From: Aeromicrobium endophyticum
Lineage (GTDB): Bacteria > Actinomycetota > Actinomycetes > Propionibacteriales > Nocardioidaceae
DNA: 64,000 nt
NCBI RefSeq assembly: GCF_003586285.1
Contig: NZ_QUBR01000002.1
Location: 1,426,001-1,490,000 of the forward strand
Reading direction: 5' to 3'
Positions 63,948 to 64,000 of the stretch are shown one piece after another. Made by a program: the position numbers and the translations under genes. Positions within the stretch are counted from its first letter, which is position 1; every line of letters begins with the position of its first letter. The notes beneath the pieces were generated by a model. It was not told the origin of the DNA and made no database searches. It saw only the letters and a program-made list of their open reading frames with translations.

Positions 63948-64000
63948 ATGACTCAGCCCGCAGATACCGACACCATCTGGGTGACCCAGGAGGCGTACGA
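63948..64000 (+). CDS. greA: Transcription elongation factor GreA (5' fragment)
   Basis: Only 17 complete codons are present (MTQPADTDTIWVTQEAY), cut by the right edge. The IWVTQEAYD start matches the WLTQEAYDRL opening of actinobacterial GreA. The mca-DUF4307-greA order is the same as in M. tuberculosis. AAAGGAG precedes the ATG at normal spacing. Confidence 0.8.
   Translation, partial: MTQPADTDTIWVTQEAY

Overview
The window is high-GC DNA (around 70% by eye) from an actinobacterium. Mycothiol S-conjugate amidase (Mca), an HspR-type HAIR box at lon, DtxR-like iron control, HtaA-family haem proteins, a ydaO-type (c-di-AMP) riboswitch before an NlpC/P60 gene and many leaderless promoters (TANNNT 6-7 nt before ATG/GTG) all fit. 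Gene order follows two Mycobacterium tuberculosis neighbourhoods as I remember them: lpdA/punA/pmmB (Rv3303c-Rv3308) and ispH-xseAB-DUF4245-glpX-fum-phoH2-uppS-hlyIII-DUF255-mca-greA (Rv1110-Rv1080c). A Nocardioidaceae origin (Aeromicrobium- or Nocardioides-like) is my best guess, but this is inference.

Layout. 1-5.2 kb: cell-wall amidase/SpoIID protein (cut at the left edge), quinone reductase LpdA and haem oxygenase. 5.3-13.3 kb: haem uptake operon hmuTUV plus four secreted or membrane-anchored proteins, three of them HtaA-like, behind a DtxR-like box. 13.4-17.8 kb: TetR regulator divergent from a purine nucleoside phosphorylase/epimerase/phosphohexomutase operon. 17.9-24.9 kb: two very large secreted enzymes, an ExeM/NucH endonuclease and a 5'-nucleotidase, sharing one C-terminal module, then a nucleoside-kinase-like gene; with punA this makes a plausible nucleic-acid salvage set. 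25-33 kb: lon, ispH, riboswitch-controlled NlpC/P60 hydrolase, xseAB, glpX. 34-38 kb: HTH-TOBE regulator with modABC, then a DipZ-like thioredoxin. 38.3-40.3 kb: SpeE-like protein and fumC. 40.4-46 kb: a tightly overlapping five-gene CUT1-type ABC operon whose only ATPase lacks several catalytic motifs. 46-52.9 kb: DUF2630, PhoH, short-chain prenyl transferase, haemolysin III and a DUF255 protein.

53-61.5 kb is the most unusual part. An accessory island sits between the Rv1083-like gene and mca, which I expect to be close neighbours. It encodes quinate/shikimate dehydrogenase, a type II dehydroquinase, a QsuB/QuiC1-type 3-dehydroshikimate dehydratase, a TetR regulator, a cyclase-family enzyme and a complete ribose-type (CUT2) ABC importer. 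I read it as a quinate/shikimate-to-protocatechuate cassette with its own ABC importer, in place of the MFS carriers usually found. The window closes with a cation-diffusion transporter, mca, a DUF4307 gene and the first codons of greA.

No rRNA, tRNA, CRISPR array, transposase or phage gene was recognised. Many very long ORFs antisense to these genes are GC-rich shadows and were left out.
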